64,000 nucleotides of DNA from Methanosphaera sp. BMS (GCF_003268005.1 NZ_CP014213.1:2129501-2193500); one strand, 5' to 3'; positions 9,514 through 17,676 are shown, counted from the first letter of the stretch. Translations and numbers: made by a program. Notes: generated by a model from the sequence alone, not told the origin.

Positions 9514-9984
9514 ATGGAAGCGGCTACCACGCTAGCGGTAATTATACTGATAGTGGCAATATTGATATTGATTTATTATTATCTTCAGGCTACAAATAAT
9601 CCTGTCTATCGGGATATTCATGAACATGCAGAGGGTTTTACGGCCAGAGTATCACAGGAAGAGTATATTGCCAATATATCTGACAAGGTTAATGATATAA
9701 GTGGCAAATTCAAGGATAGAGTTCAGGATGAAGATGATGAGGAGCATGTATCTAAGACGGATTTGATGTCCAAGAAGATATCTCAATTCATTGATGAACA
9801 GAGTGAACAGGTAATTAATGACTGGGATTTAGCCACTAATAAGGATATTGATTCATTGTTGGAAAAATATGAATTGATTGAAAACGATTTAAATGAATAT
9901 AAGGAATCCAATGATAAACGTGTGGATTCGTTAGAAGAAAGAGTTAATAAGATTAATGAAGAATTAAAACAATTAAATGATTAA
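9514..9984 (+). CDS. Membrane-anchored coiled-coil protein B
   Basis: A 156-residue partner of the preceding gene. It has an N-terminal membrane helix at about 6-25 (TLAVIILIVAILILIYYYL), an acidic middle (QDEDDEEH) and a C-terminal coiled coil from about 95 to 156. AAGGTGAT lies just ahead of the ATG, in the 9-base gap after gene A. Gene order, spacing and shared layout suggest the products work together at the membrane, perhaps as a scaffold; this is inference. No enzymatic motif is visible. Confidence 0.75.
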   Translation: MEAATTLAVIILIVAILILIYYYLQATNNPVYRDIHEHAEGFTARVSQEEYIANISDKVNDISGKFKDRVQDEDDEEHVSKTDLMSKKISQFIDEQSEQVINDWDLATNKDIDSLLEKYELIENDLNEYKESNDKRVDSLEERVNKINEELKQLND

Positions 9985-10094
9985 TTCTTTCTAAAAACAC
10001 TATTTTTTTTAATAAAAAATTATGGTAACATTTATATATTACTTAGAACTTAAATAATAATAGCTCTTAATAAGAGTGACTATTTTATTCTAAT

Positions 10095-10169
<75 letters not shown>

Positions 10170-10195
10170 CTATTTTAATTTTAACTTTAACTTTT

Positions 10196-10496
10196 TTGGT
10201 AAGTTGGTGTGCAGTTAACGGTTTAATTTCAAACTGAGGAAACTCCATCCACCATTAATAACCATGATGTTCTTAATTGACATACACTAAGAAGTGTGAC
10301 ACTGATATAGAAACGATACGATAGGACTAAACGAAGGCTATAATGAATGATGCAATTGGGTTGACTAGCTTTAACATAGTTAATCGGTGAGACGATCTAA
10401 TCCATGGGGTGCAAGAGTAAATAGTCATTTGACAAGGTAACTTGCTTAGATTAATACTGCATAGAAACATGAGATGGGTTACTACCAACATGCCAA
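10196..10496 (+). ncRNA. rnpB: RNase P RNA
   Basis: Catalytic RNA that cuts 5' leaders from tRNA precursors. Conserved family blocks are visible: GAGGAAACTCC near the 5' end (10237-10247), AGAAACGATACGATAGG in the middle, GGTGCAAGAG, and the 3' block ATAGAAACATGAGATGGGTTA. The ends pair as helix P1: TTGGTAAGTTGGT (10196-10208) with ACCAACATGCCAA (10484-10496), with small mismatches. A length of about 300 nt is normal for Methanobacteriales. It lies directly behind initiator tRNA-Met and may share its transcript. Confidence 0.9.
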
Positions 10497-11049
10497 AAAT
10501 GTTAGAGTAATATTTTTTTTGATTTTCATTTGACCTTTTTTGGTTGTGTATTTTCAATTAGTTATTTTTAATCTTAGGAATTTATCATCAGTGAATAATT
10601 TCATAATAATAATTTGGATTTTTGCTTGATTTATCTTTGATATTAAAACAAATAACTTTCATGACATAAAATCAGTATTATTGTAAATATAACAATCATA
10701 TCTTCTTTTTTCCTTTGTTATATTATATAATTATTATGTTAGATGTACTATTTATTTTAAACTAGTATTAAAAGTATTTATGTGATATACGGTGGAAATA
10801 AAAAATTATATTATCCTATTAACCTGAATTCAAAAAAATATGCACTTTTTAATATTAGTTAAATGATTAATTTATACTATTAGCCTAACTGCTATTGAAA
10901 AATTTTTAATTCCAATAGTATATACCAATACATTTTTGAATAATAAATTAATCCTTAACTTATTCATAATAATTGAAAAAAAAGGCATATATTTATATAT
11001 TATTACAATAATAATTATAATTATCAATAAAAAAGGAGATATGATACAG
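10497..11049. other. Intergenic region with histone promoter
   Basis: Very AT-rich, about 550 bases. A strong TATA-like run GCATATATTTATATATT at about 10985-11001 is the likely histone promoter. I see no ORF with a ribosome binding site in the rest. Confidence 0.5.
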
Positions 11050-11247
11050 ATGGCAACTTTACCAAAAGCACCTGTAAAAAGAATTATTGAAAGTGCAGGA
11101 GCAGCAAGAGTAAGTGACGAAGCAACAATAGCTTTAGCTAATGTTTTAGAAGACGCTGCAGCAGATATTGCTGAAAGAGCTATCAAATTAGCTAAACATG
11201 CTGGTCGTAAAACTATCAAAGCAGAAGATATTGAATTAGCAGTATAA
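11050..11247 (+). CDS. Archaeal histone
   Basis: DNA-wrapping histone-fold protein of the HMf family; it forms dimers that stack along DNA. The 65 residues cover one histone fold with three helices. It begins LPKAPVKRIIESAGAARVS and ends with the third helix containing KHAGRKTIKAEDIELA, the conserved DNA-contacting loop. ATG at 11050 lies 9 bases after AGGAGA; the ATG at 11041 abuts that site and is too close. A terminator hairpin follows. Confidence 0.96.
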   Translation: MATLPKAPVKRIIESAGAARVSDEATIALANVLEDAAADIAERAIKLAKHAGRKTIKAEDIELAV

Positions 11248-11277
11248 TTTTGCAGGTAGTCAATTGATTTAAATAGG

Positions 11278-11296
11278 GTAGGTTTTTACAACCTAC
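11278..11296 (+). terminator. Hairpin after histone gene
   Basis: GTAGGTT pairs with AACCTAC around a 5-base loop, 30 bases past the histone stop, followed by AT-rich sequence. It probably ends the short histone transcript. Confidence 0.55.
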
Positions 11297-11465
11297 TATT
11301 ATTTATACTTATTATCTCTATTTTTAAAACGTTTACCGTTACTGTTTTTTTATCAAATATATTCCATTATCTGTTTTTCATCATTCAATTTCTGAAAATT
11401 GTCTCATTAGATTGCATTTTAATCCAATGTAACGACAATAGGTATATTAACACAATCCTATGCTA

Positions 11466-13790
11466 TTATTCTGAGTCATTCAACCATCCAACCACCGCAC
11501 ACTGGCCCATGGATACACTACCATCACCACAGCATGTTTTTTCATGCTGAATAAATTCGTAACCCTCTTTTTGCACACATTCCTTAACAATTCTGGATAT
11601 GTACTCATTATAAAATACGCCACCCGTGGCACCGATCTTATCAACATCATAGGTATCTGCCGTTATCAAGGCAACATCACTAATGCTTTCGGCCAATGCC
11701 TTCTGTGAAGCACGTGCTATTTCACAGCTTGGAACGCTACTTCTTATTAGTTCCAATACATCAAGCAAAAGGCTGCTTGTATCTATAACTACACGTTTAT
11801 CAATAACTTCCTTATCAAGTGTTATATTTATCAGGTCACTTGCCTTCTTGGCGGTACTTTCCAGTTTCATGGAGCATTCCCCTTCATATCCGCGTGATTT
11901 ACTTATCCTTAGAAGTACACTGACACTGTCAAGCACACGTCCCATACTGCTTGTGTATGACGTGTTGAATTTATTCTCCAGTTGTTTCAGGGTCATGTCA
12001 ATTTCCTTATCACCATACTTGAAGAAATCCGAATACTCGTTTTTCATAATGCTTCTTAACTCTTCTGCTTCCATTACATCATAGAGTATTCCCATGGCCA
12101 TACGTATGGGATACTTGGTGCTGATATCTCCACCGGGCATGAGTTGCATTTTAAGTCCCCCGGTATTTACGTACTTGCCTGTACTATTGACATAGAGTAC
12201 TTCTCCACCCCATATGGTAGTGTCTTCACCGTAACCTACACCATCGGCAGCTATAACAACCATTTCATCCTCATTGTGTTCAGCCATCAGACTTGCCGCA
12301 TGTGCATGGTGATGCTGTACGCCAACCAATGGTATTTCATGTTCCTTTGACAAATCCTTTGCAAGTTTTGTAGTATTGAAGTCAGGATGCATATCACATG
12401 CAATATAATCCAACCTTGAAGTTTTGGTAAGATGCAAGAGGTGGTCTATGGCATTTTCCATAAATTCAAGCGTTCTGATTTTTGACGTGTTACCTATGTG
12501 TTGTGACGGATAACACTTGCCCTCTTTAAGTATGGAAAATGTAACGTCAAGTTCAGGACCTACTGCCAGTATATTATCCGTTATGTTGATATCCGTAAAG
12601 TCAAACGGCTTCGGAACATATCCTCTGGAACGTCTGATAAAGGCGGGTGAATTGTTTCTAAAACGTACGACACTGTCATCACAGCGATTAAGTATCTTTC
12701 TGTTATGTAAAAGGTAATAATCAGCAATTCCATCTAATTTATTTACAATATCGTTATTGTCAATTAGCATCGGATCACCAGGCATGTTTGCGGATGTCAT
12801 CACATATGCTTCTTCCAAAGTATACTTGAACAGCAGATGGTGAAGTCCAGTATACGGTAGCATTACTCCCTGATTATGAAGTCCCGGCGAAAGGTTATCT
12901 GCCAGGTTGTAATCCTCACTCTTATCAAGCACTACAATCGGTCTTGCAACGGATTCAAGCATCTGTTTTTCATCATCGTTATAATCGACAAATAATGATG
13001 CTGTTTCAATATCGGGACTCATACATGCAAATGGCTGGGTCTTTCTACCAAGACGTTCTCTTAAAGTTTCTATAGCATCCTCCGTGGATGTCTTGCATAC
13101 AAGGTGTGTTCCTCCAATACCCTTAATTGCCAGTATATTGCCCTCATCAATTAACTTGCTTGTCTCTTGAATGGCATCACGTGATTCTATTCTTTCATCC
13201 TTATACAGGTACACTTCAGGTCCACAGTCGGGACAGCATGTGGCCTCGGCATGGTATCGTCTGTTAAGGGGGTTGCTGTATTCCTCATTGCAGAAATCAC
13301 ATAACGGAAATTCATCCATGGTCGTGTTTTTCCGGTCATAGGGTATCTTATCGATTAATGTAAATCTTGGACCACAATCGGTACATGCGGTAAATGGATA
13401 ATAATAATGTTGATCTTTGTCGTTTAATATTTCAGCCAGGCACGTTTCACATATGCTCATGTCCGGTGGTATAACAGCAGATCCGGATATCCTGTCACTG
13501 CTTTTTATTATTGTAAAATCAGCATATTTGTCCTTTTCTGTCACTTTATCCTGTATATCTACCTGGATATTGTTTATCTGGGATTGTACTGGTTTATGTT
13601 CATAAAGTTCATCTACGAATAAGTTGATATCATCATATGGTCCTTGTATAAGTATTTCAACAATGTTGCCCATGTTACGTACGTATCCTGTCAGATTCAT
13701 TAGCTTTGCCAGCCGGTATACTGTTGGCCTAAAACCTACTCCCTGAACGATTCCTTCTACTAGTAAATATCCATTATATTCATCCATCAT
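11466..13790 (-). CDS. hypF: [NiFe]-hydrogenase maturation carbamoyltransferase HypF
   Basis: HypF uses carbamoyl phosphate to carbamoylate the C-terminal Cys of HypE, the first step in making the cyanide ligands of [NiFe] hydrogenases. Domains in order are: acylphosphatase (about 1-90, with GIVQGVGFRPTVYRLA); two zinc fingers (CETC...CTDCGPRF and CDFC...CCPDCGP); YrdC-like domain; and a C-terminal Kae1-like domain with the metal site HHHAHAASLMAEH. The 774 residues match the family. TTG at 13796 is in frame, but AAAGGGG positions the ATG at 13790 better. It is divergent from larB, which builds another nickel cofactor. Confidence 0.96.
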   Translation of the reverse strand: MMDEYNGYLLVEGIVQGVGFRPTVYRLAKLMNLTGYVRNMGNIVEILIQGPYDDINLFVDELYEHKPVQSQINNIQVDIQDKVTEKDKYADFTIIKSSDRISGSAVIPPDMSICETCLAEILNDKDQHYYYPFTACTDCGPRFTLIDKIPYDRKNTTMDEFPLCDFCNEEYSNPLNRRYHAEATCCPDCGPEVYLYKDERIESRDAIQETSKLIDEGNILAIKGIGGTHLVCKTSTEDAIETLRERLGRKTQPFACMSPDIETASLFVDYNDDEKQMLESVARPIVVLDKSEDYNLADNLSPGLHNQGVMLPYTGLHHLLFKYTLEEAYVMTSANMPGDPMLIDNNDIVNKLDGIADYYLLHNRKILNRCDDSVVRFRNNSPAFIRRSRGYVPKPFDFTDINITDNILAVGPELDVTFSILKEGKCYPSQHIGNTSKIRTLEFMENAIDHLLHLTKTSRLDYIACDMHPDFNTTKLAKDLSKEHEIPLVGVQHHHAHAASLMAEHNEDEMVVIAADGVGYGEDTTIWGGEVLYVNSTGKYVNTGGLKMQLMPGGDISTKYPIRMAMGILYDVMEAEELRSIMKNEYSDFFKYGDKEIDMTLKQLENKFNTSYTSSMGRVLDSVSVLLRISKSRGYEGECSMKLESTAKKASDLINITLDKEVIDKRVVIDTSSLLLDVLELIRSSVPSCEIARASQKALAESISDVALITADTYDVDKIGATGGVFYNEYISRIVKECVQKEGYEFIQHEKTCCGDGSVSMGQCAVVGWLNDSE

Positions 13791-13876
13791 ATACAACCCC
13801 TTTATTTCTTGAATATATTTTTATACTTCTAAATTAATAAATAATATTTACTTATTTAATTTTGGTGTTAATTTTT

Positions 13877-14644
13877 ATGAAAGATATATTAAAAAATCTA
13901 CTTGATGGAAAAATCAGTGTCGATGAGGCTGAAAGTCAACTAAGGGTTAACGAATTTCAGGAGTTAGGGGATAACGTTAAATTTGATACACATCGCAAGC
14001 AACGTGTAGGTGTTTGTGAAGCAGTATACTCCAAGGGCAAAACGGATGATGACCTGGTAAACATAATCAATAATGTTGAATTTAAGGATAATCTAATAAT
14101 AACAAGACTCGATGAAAGTAGATTTAATAGAATCAAAAATCAATTTAATGACAATGTGCTAGAAAAATTAACTTTTTACAAGGAAGCATCTATATTAACC
14201 ATCAATAAAAAAGAAATTGAAAAGAAAAATTTGTCCGTAGGAATAATTACGGCAGGAACAGCCGATGTGCCTGTAGCACAGGAGGCACGAATCACAATAG
14301 AACAATCAGGATACAATGCCATAACAACATATGATGTGGGCATAGCCGGAATACACAGGCTTTTGAATAAAATCTCATTTTTGGTTGAAAATGAAGTGGA
14401 TGTAATAATAGCAGTGGCTGGAATGGAGGGGGCATTGCCATCAGTAGTGGCAGGACTAGTTGACATACCCATAATAGCAGTACCGACATCCACAGGTTAC
14501 GGTGTTGGAGAAAAAGGATTTACGGCACTATTTGCAATGCTGCAGTCATGTGCACCTGGAATATCCGTTGTAAATATTGATAACGGATACGGAGCGGCAG
14601 TAAATGCAATAACCATACTCAACCAGATAGATAAGCATAAATGA
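13877..14644 (+). CDS. larB: Nickel-pincer cofactor biosynthesis protein LarB
   Basis: LarB carboxylates and hydrolyses nicotinic acid adenine dinucleotide as the first step to the nickel-pincer nucleotide cofactor. The C-terminal half is PurE-like, as in the family: GIITAGTADVPVAQEA, then GIHRLL, VAGMEGALPSVVAGL and PTSTGYGVGEKG. The N-terminal half (about 1-110) is the LarB-specific region, starting DILKNLLDGKISVDEAE. GGTG 10 bases ahead supports ATG at 13877 over the earlier in-frame TTG. No larC or larE is seen nearby, so the client enzyme is unknown. Confidence 0.9.
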   Translation: MKDILKNLLDGKISVDEAESQLRVNEFQELGDNVKFDTHRKQRVGVCEAVYSKGKTDDDLVNIINNVEFKDNLIITRLDESRFNRIKNQFNDNVLEKLTFYKEASILTINKKEIEKKNLSVGIITAGTADVPVAQEARITIEQSGYNAITTYDVGIAGIHRLLNKISFLVENEVDVIIAVAGMEGALPSVVAGLVDIPIIAVPTSTGYGVGEKGFTALFAMLQSCAPGISVVNIDNGYGAAVNAITILNQIDKHK

Positions 14645-14779
14645 GGGATTTTTTAAATAAAATCAGTAGTAATTTTTTTGCTTTCAGAATTGAAGAGTAA
14701 ATCTTTGACAAAGAGCAAGTAATCTAATCTTGTAATTGTCAATGTAAAAATGTGATAAAAACAGTATTTAAAAGTATAA

Positions 14780-14922
14780 TGGGGTCACAGGGATTTGAAC
14801 CCCGATCCTGGGATTTCTCTTGTCTCAGCACTCCAATTGATCATCATCGGTATGCCTCAGTGTGCGCACTTTCTTCAAAGACAACTGGAGTCCCAGATGA
14901 TGCCAGGTTACACCATAACCCC
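14780..14922 (-). tRNA. tRNA-Trp (CCA) with 70-nt intron
   Basis: Exons fold as acceptor GGGGTTA/TGACCCC with discriminator A, anticodon stem TGGGA/TCCCA and T arm CGGGG-TTCAAAT-CCCTG. The loop C-T-CCA-G gives anticodon CCA (14886-14888), then an intron between positions 37 and 38 (14815-14884), the canonical archaeal site. The intron is itself a box C/D guide RNA (separate entry). CCA is not encoded. A 90-codon ORF crossing this gene is spurious. Confidence 0.94.
14815..14884 (-). ncRNA. Box C/D guide RNA inside the tRNA-Trp intron
   Basis: Read on the minus strand, the intron opens with stem TTGTCT and closes with AGACAA. Inside are C box TGAAGA, D' box CTGA, C' box TGATGA and D box CTGA, in that order. 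The guide before box D (CAATTGGAGT) pairs with ACTCCAGTTG across the anticodon loop and intron start, with one G:U pair. By the rule that the base paired to the fifth guide position is methylated, the target is C34. This matches the known archaeal tRNA-Trp intron guides. The D' guide contains GTGCGCAC and I find no target for it in this tRNA. Confidence 0.85.
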
Positions 14923-15082
14923 ATCGCGTGTATCGTATCGTACCAAGACTTCAACGAGAAACTAGGATTATATATTACTATATTTAAAGTAGTATATAAG
15001 TTTTGTGATGATTTTTTTTGATTTGCATTAACTTGAGTTGTGTAGGATAATTATATTTGATAGTGGTTGTGTTGTATTTTTT

Positions 15083-15110
15083 TGTTCGTTATATTCAATC
15101 TATATGAAGT
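15083..15110. repeat. dif-like dyad site A
   Basis: A 28-bp imperfect dyad with left arm TGTTCGTTATA and right arm TATATGAAGT around about 7 bases. Sites B (16607-16635) and C (17649-17676, inverted) share the TTCG-TAT and GAAGT arms. Each lies 70-120 bases past a decayed or truncated adhesin 3' end. The shape resembles XerC/D-type recombination sites; function is inference. Confidence 0.45.
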
Positions 15111-15147
15111 AAAAAAGTAAAACATGAAAAATAAATTGGGGGATAGG

Positions 15148-15172
15148 ATAAGAGAGGACAATCCTCTCTTAT
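15148..15172 (-). terminator. Terminator hairpin of adhesin remnant A
   Basis: Perfect 11-bp stem ATAAGAGAGGA/TCCTCTCTTAT with a CAA loop, 10 bases past the remnant's stop codon. A similar hairpin follows the other two adhesin 3' ends. Confidence 0.75.
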
Positions 15173-15181
15173 TAAACGTGT

Positions 15182-15316
15182 TTATGCTGTTATGGTTAAG
15201 GTTTTTACATCTTCAAGTTTATCATAATTTGTTGATGTGAAGACTGCTGTGATGTTGTAGTCTTTGGCTTTCATGTTCTCTGGTAGTGTGTATGTTGTGT
15301 TTGCTTGGTTGTTTTC
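15182..15316 (-). pseudogene. Adhesin-like protein, 3' remnant A
   Basis: On the minus strand the last 43 codons of an adhesin-like gene survive, running from NNQANTTYTLPE to KLEDVKTLTITA before the stop. They closely match the C terminus of the truncated adhesin at 17797. Upstream the frame is closed by TAA within two codons, and no further homology is visible. This is a relic of a large surface protein that has lost everything but its final Ig-like strand region. Confidence 0.75.
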
Positions 15317-15355
15317 TTATATACTATAGTTATTTTTCTTGTGGGTTATATTGTG

Positions 15356-15760
15356 TTAAATGGATATGTTGTTTATTTCTTTTATTTTATTAAAATCATC
15401 ATCGAATGAGAGTATGTCGGTTATTCCCTCTTTTTTCATGGATAAAATGATTAGCCAGTCACTATAGTTGATTGTATAATCATATTTTTTATATAATTTG
15501 ATTGCTTTTTTGTAGTCGTTTTCGCTTACAAAAATTATTTTATCCATGGCTAATAGAAATGAGATTATTTGTTCTCTTTTTCCATCATAATATGGTTTTG
15601 TCAATTTATAGAGTACTTCATTTAACACTATGTTGTTTATTGCTTTTGGTATTTTATCAATGTCTGGAATAGTTTTTATAATTTTTTCTGCTGATTTGTT
15701 TCTTTTATACTCTTTTTTATTAAATAGTGCTATGATAAAACTGCTATCTAAAAATACCAT
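15356..15760 (-). CDS. PIN-domain toxin (VapC-like)
   Basis: Likely Mg2+-dependent RNase toxin. The acidic active-site residues are all visible in 134 residues: Asp in FLDSSFI near the start, Glu in NIVLNEVLYKL, Asp in INYSDWLI, and Asp in LSFDDDFNKI. It follows its putative antitoxin by 17 bases, and GGAGGT 9 bases before ATG supports the start. It is clearly related to the PIN gene at 63421. VapC toxins usually cut tRNA or rRNA; the target here is unknown. Adhesin debris on both sides marks an accessory region. Confidence 0.85.
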   Translation of the reverse strand: MVFLDSSFIIALFNKKEYKRNKSAEKIIKTIPDIDKIPKAINNIVLNEVLYKLTKPYYDGKREQIISFLLAMDKIIFVSENDYKKAIKLYKKYDYTINYSDWLIILSMKKEGITDILSFDDDFNKIKEINNISI

Positions 15761-15777
15761 TTAACATTTACCTCCTA

Positions 15778-16167
15778 TCATAGGATCCATTTTTCATTTA
15801 AACAGTCTATTTCATCTGGTGATTCGACTATTCCAAGCATATCACTAAGTTTAACATTGCTTTCTTTATCACTTTTGTTTTTTTCAACAATTTCTTTAAT
15901 TTCATCCATTGTTAGCTTATTTTTATCTGAAACTATTTCAAATGTATCTTCATCCAAATCATCTAATTCTGTATTTGGATCATTTATGTTTATATTTAAT
16001 GTTTTTGCAATGTCATCAATAGTTTTCATATTACCATTATTTTTTTCTTCATTTAATCCATTTAAAATGTATATATTAGCTAGTTCTTTTTGGGTAATTC
16101 CTAATTCTACACTTTTAAGCTTTAGTTGTCTTTGAATATCAAGATCAATTCGTATTGTAGCATCCAT
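15778..16167 (-). CDS. Ribbon-helix-helix antitoxin
   Basis: The first 40 residues, with TIRIDLDIQRQLKLKSVELG and then ELANIYILNGL, fit a ribbon-helix-helix DNA-binding fold. The remaining 90 residues are acidic and Asn-rich, and probably wrap and inhibit the PIN toxin encoded 17 bases downstream. At 129 residues it is longer than the paralogue at 63141 (92 residues). The difference is in the acidic tail, suggesting that each antitoxin is specific for its own toxin. Autoregulation by RHH binding at its promoter is usual for such pairs; I do not see a clear operator. Confidence 0.8.
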   Translation of the reverse strand: MDATIRIDLDIQRQLKLKSVELGITQKELANIYILNGLNEEKNNGNMKTIDDIAKTLNININDPNTELDDLDEDTFEIVSDKNKLTMDEIKEIVEKNKSDKESNVKLSDMLGIVESPDEIDCLNEKWIL

Positions 16168-16606
16168 AATTATATCAACTCTATATCTATTTAGTTTGAT
16201 ATATAGTATATTATTGTAGATTTATATACTTTACCACAATAACACAATGAGTGGGTATTAGACAAAACTCTTAAATTTCTTGTTTTTAACTATAACCTTA
16301 TAGTATGGGGGCTTGTTGAAAACGTGGTTGGAACTTCAAATAATATAACAGGTTATTAATTAATAATATTTGCCAATCATCAATCAATACACCAATATAA
16401 CTGCCTATAAAAAGGTAATATGAATCCCTTTTTTTTCATGATTTGTCATATTCAAAAACAGACCTTACTCTGTGGAATTGTAATGTTAAATGATTATTTT
16501 TTTGCTGTTTAAAAAAAGGATGTGTATGGGGTTGTTGTTGAGTTTGGGGTTGCTTTTTTTTAATATGTTGTGTTAATTTTTTTGATGGTGTTATGTGTTG
16601 TATTTT

Positions 16607-16635
16607 AGTTCGGTATACTAATTAGATAACGAAGT
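16607..16635. repeat. dif-like dyad site B
   Basis: 29 bp: AGTTCGGTATA, a short spacer, then ATAACGAAGT. The right arm is identical to that of site C. It lies about 83 bases past the stop of adhesin remnant B, the same layout as sites A and C. Confidence 0.45.
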
Positions 16636-16690
16636 AAAAATTTGGAATAATAAAAGGGGTATTAGAATCAGAATAGGGAGGGAGTGTAAA

Positions 16691-16704
16691 AGAGTTAATA
16701 CTCT
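16691..16704 (-). terminator. Hairpin after adhesin remnant B
   Basis: AGAGT-TAAT-ACTCT stem-loop, 14 bases past the remnant's stop. Weaker than the hairpin of remnant A but in the same position. Confidence 0.5.
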
Positions 16705-16717
16705 CTTATTTTATCAT

Positions 16718-16870
16718 TTATGCTGTCATGATTAATGTTTTGACATCTTCTAAGGGATTGTAGTCGTAGAAATTAATGGGCTGTTCGGTTGTGTTTTTTA
16801 GCTTTGATAGTTCAGGTTATGTGTAAGTTAGGTTTACTTGGTTGTTAATGATTTTAACATAGCGTACTTT
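16718..16870 (-). pseudogene. Adhesin-like protein, 3' remnant B
   Basis: On the minus strand the sequence reads VRYVKIINNQVNLTYT, then an in-frame TAA, then PEL, and ends LEDVKTLIMTA before the stop. It aligns with the C terminus of the adhesin at 17797 (YAKVSNNQVNFTYTLPSD ... LEDTKTLTVTA) but is more decayed than remnant A. It is the middle of three same-strand adhesin 3' ends within 3.6 kb. Confidence 0.7.
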
Positions 16871-17303
16871 AACATTATGTATTCAATGATCTTATAATTG
16901 TTTGGAATCGTTAGACAACAGGGATATTGTTGATAAAATAAAAAAAATTATTATGGATTTCTAAGTCTAATTTATAGGCAGGGTTGAAGTATTTTCTTAT
17001 AGGTATCTTTAAATACTATCACATTTATAATAATTAGTAGAAGAAGTTTACAAGCAAGATTCTTCATTCACGTAATGTTGTATAAGACCTGTTTTATTTT
17101 CAATAAAATGGGTTTTATTTTTTACAACATTTAATCAAAAGCTATTTCTTATGAATTTTTAATACAATATTTCATTAATTGTAATACTATTTATATTACT
17201 TTATATAAAAATATTTTATGTAAATTTACTCTTAAACCATATCCTCCAAAGGGATTAATTCAACGTGAGAATTATTGCCCGTGACCTCAAGGGAGGTGAG
17301 AAT
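16871..17303. other. Intergenic, leader of the small ORF
   Basis: AT-rich, no gene. The last 80 bases are less AT-rich and contain ATATCCTCC (17239-17247), complementary to the GGGAGGT ribosome binding site of the small ORF at 17304. The block TTCAACGTGAGAAT (about 17261) recurs in similar form at about 17473, past that ORF. Confidence 0.45.
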
Positions 17304-17417
17304 ATGAGGGGTTTTGCTTGTAAACACCAGTTATTAACATTGATAACTCTTGTTATAATATTTTTTCCTGAGATAATGAGTATATTACTCTTATATATCA
17401 TTTTATTGATATGTTAA
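17304..17417 (+). CDS. Candidate 37-aa hydrophobic small protein
   Basis: Starts ATG right after GGGAGGTGAGAAT, an almost ideal ribosome binding site. It encodes a short basic N terminus (MRGFACKHQ) followed by a strongly hydrophobic stretch (LLTLITLVIIFFPEIMSILL...) that would span the membrane. I do not recognise it. The CCTCC upstream could pair with the ribosome binding site and hide it, and CACCTCCC occurs again downstream at about 17511. Small size, hydrophobicity and a maskable ribosome binding site resemble type I toxins, but this is speculative. It lies in adhesin debris. Confidence 0.45.
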   Translation: MRGFACKHQLLTLITLVIIFFPEIMSILLLYIILLIC

Positions 17418-17648
17418 TAAGTCATAGGAAATTGCAGTAACTCGATGATGAATGAAGCCAGTAACAAGACCGTTGAACGTGAGGAATGATTCTGGTAAAT
17501 TTACATTCACCTCCCCTATCTGGAAGACACCTTCGACTTTTTACATACATTGCTTAATATTTGAGTGAATTGAAGTATTCCCTCATGAATAGGTTCAAAA
17601 AGATCATTACATGTCGTATATTGATATAATTAAAGTTACTTATTTTTT

Positions 17649-17676
17649 ACTTCGTTATATCTGCAAATAGCGGAGT
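17649..17676. repeat. dif-like dyad site C (inverted relative to A and B)
   Basis: 28 bp: ACTTCGTTATA, a 6-base spacer, then AATAGCGGAGT. The reverse complement matches site B at ATAACGAAGT. It lies about 120 bases past the stop of the truncated adhesin at 17797. Confidence 0.45.

Larger units (their letters stand above)
16168..16717. other. Intergenic, degenerate accessory DNA
   Basis: About 550 AT-rich bases upstream of the RHH antitoxin. It contains dif-like site B (16607-16635) and the hairpin at 16691. A short stretch at about 16318 could read ENVVGTSNNITGY on the plus strand, perhaps adhesin debris, but it is too short to support. No intact gene is seen. Confidence 0.5.

Noticed and set aside
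14752-15021. 89-codon plus-strand ORF
   Set aside because: It runs across the minus-strand tRNA-Trp gene and its intron; no ribosome binding site.
16470-16482. CTCTGTGGAA as another copy of the tnpB-element end
   Set aside because: Matches only the first bases of GGCTCTGTAGAAA and has no opposite end or duplication.
17440-17500. Possible free-standing box C/D RNA (ATGATGA at 17443)
   Set aside because: No CUGA box at suitable spacing and no closing stem.
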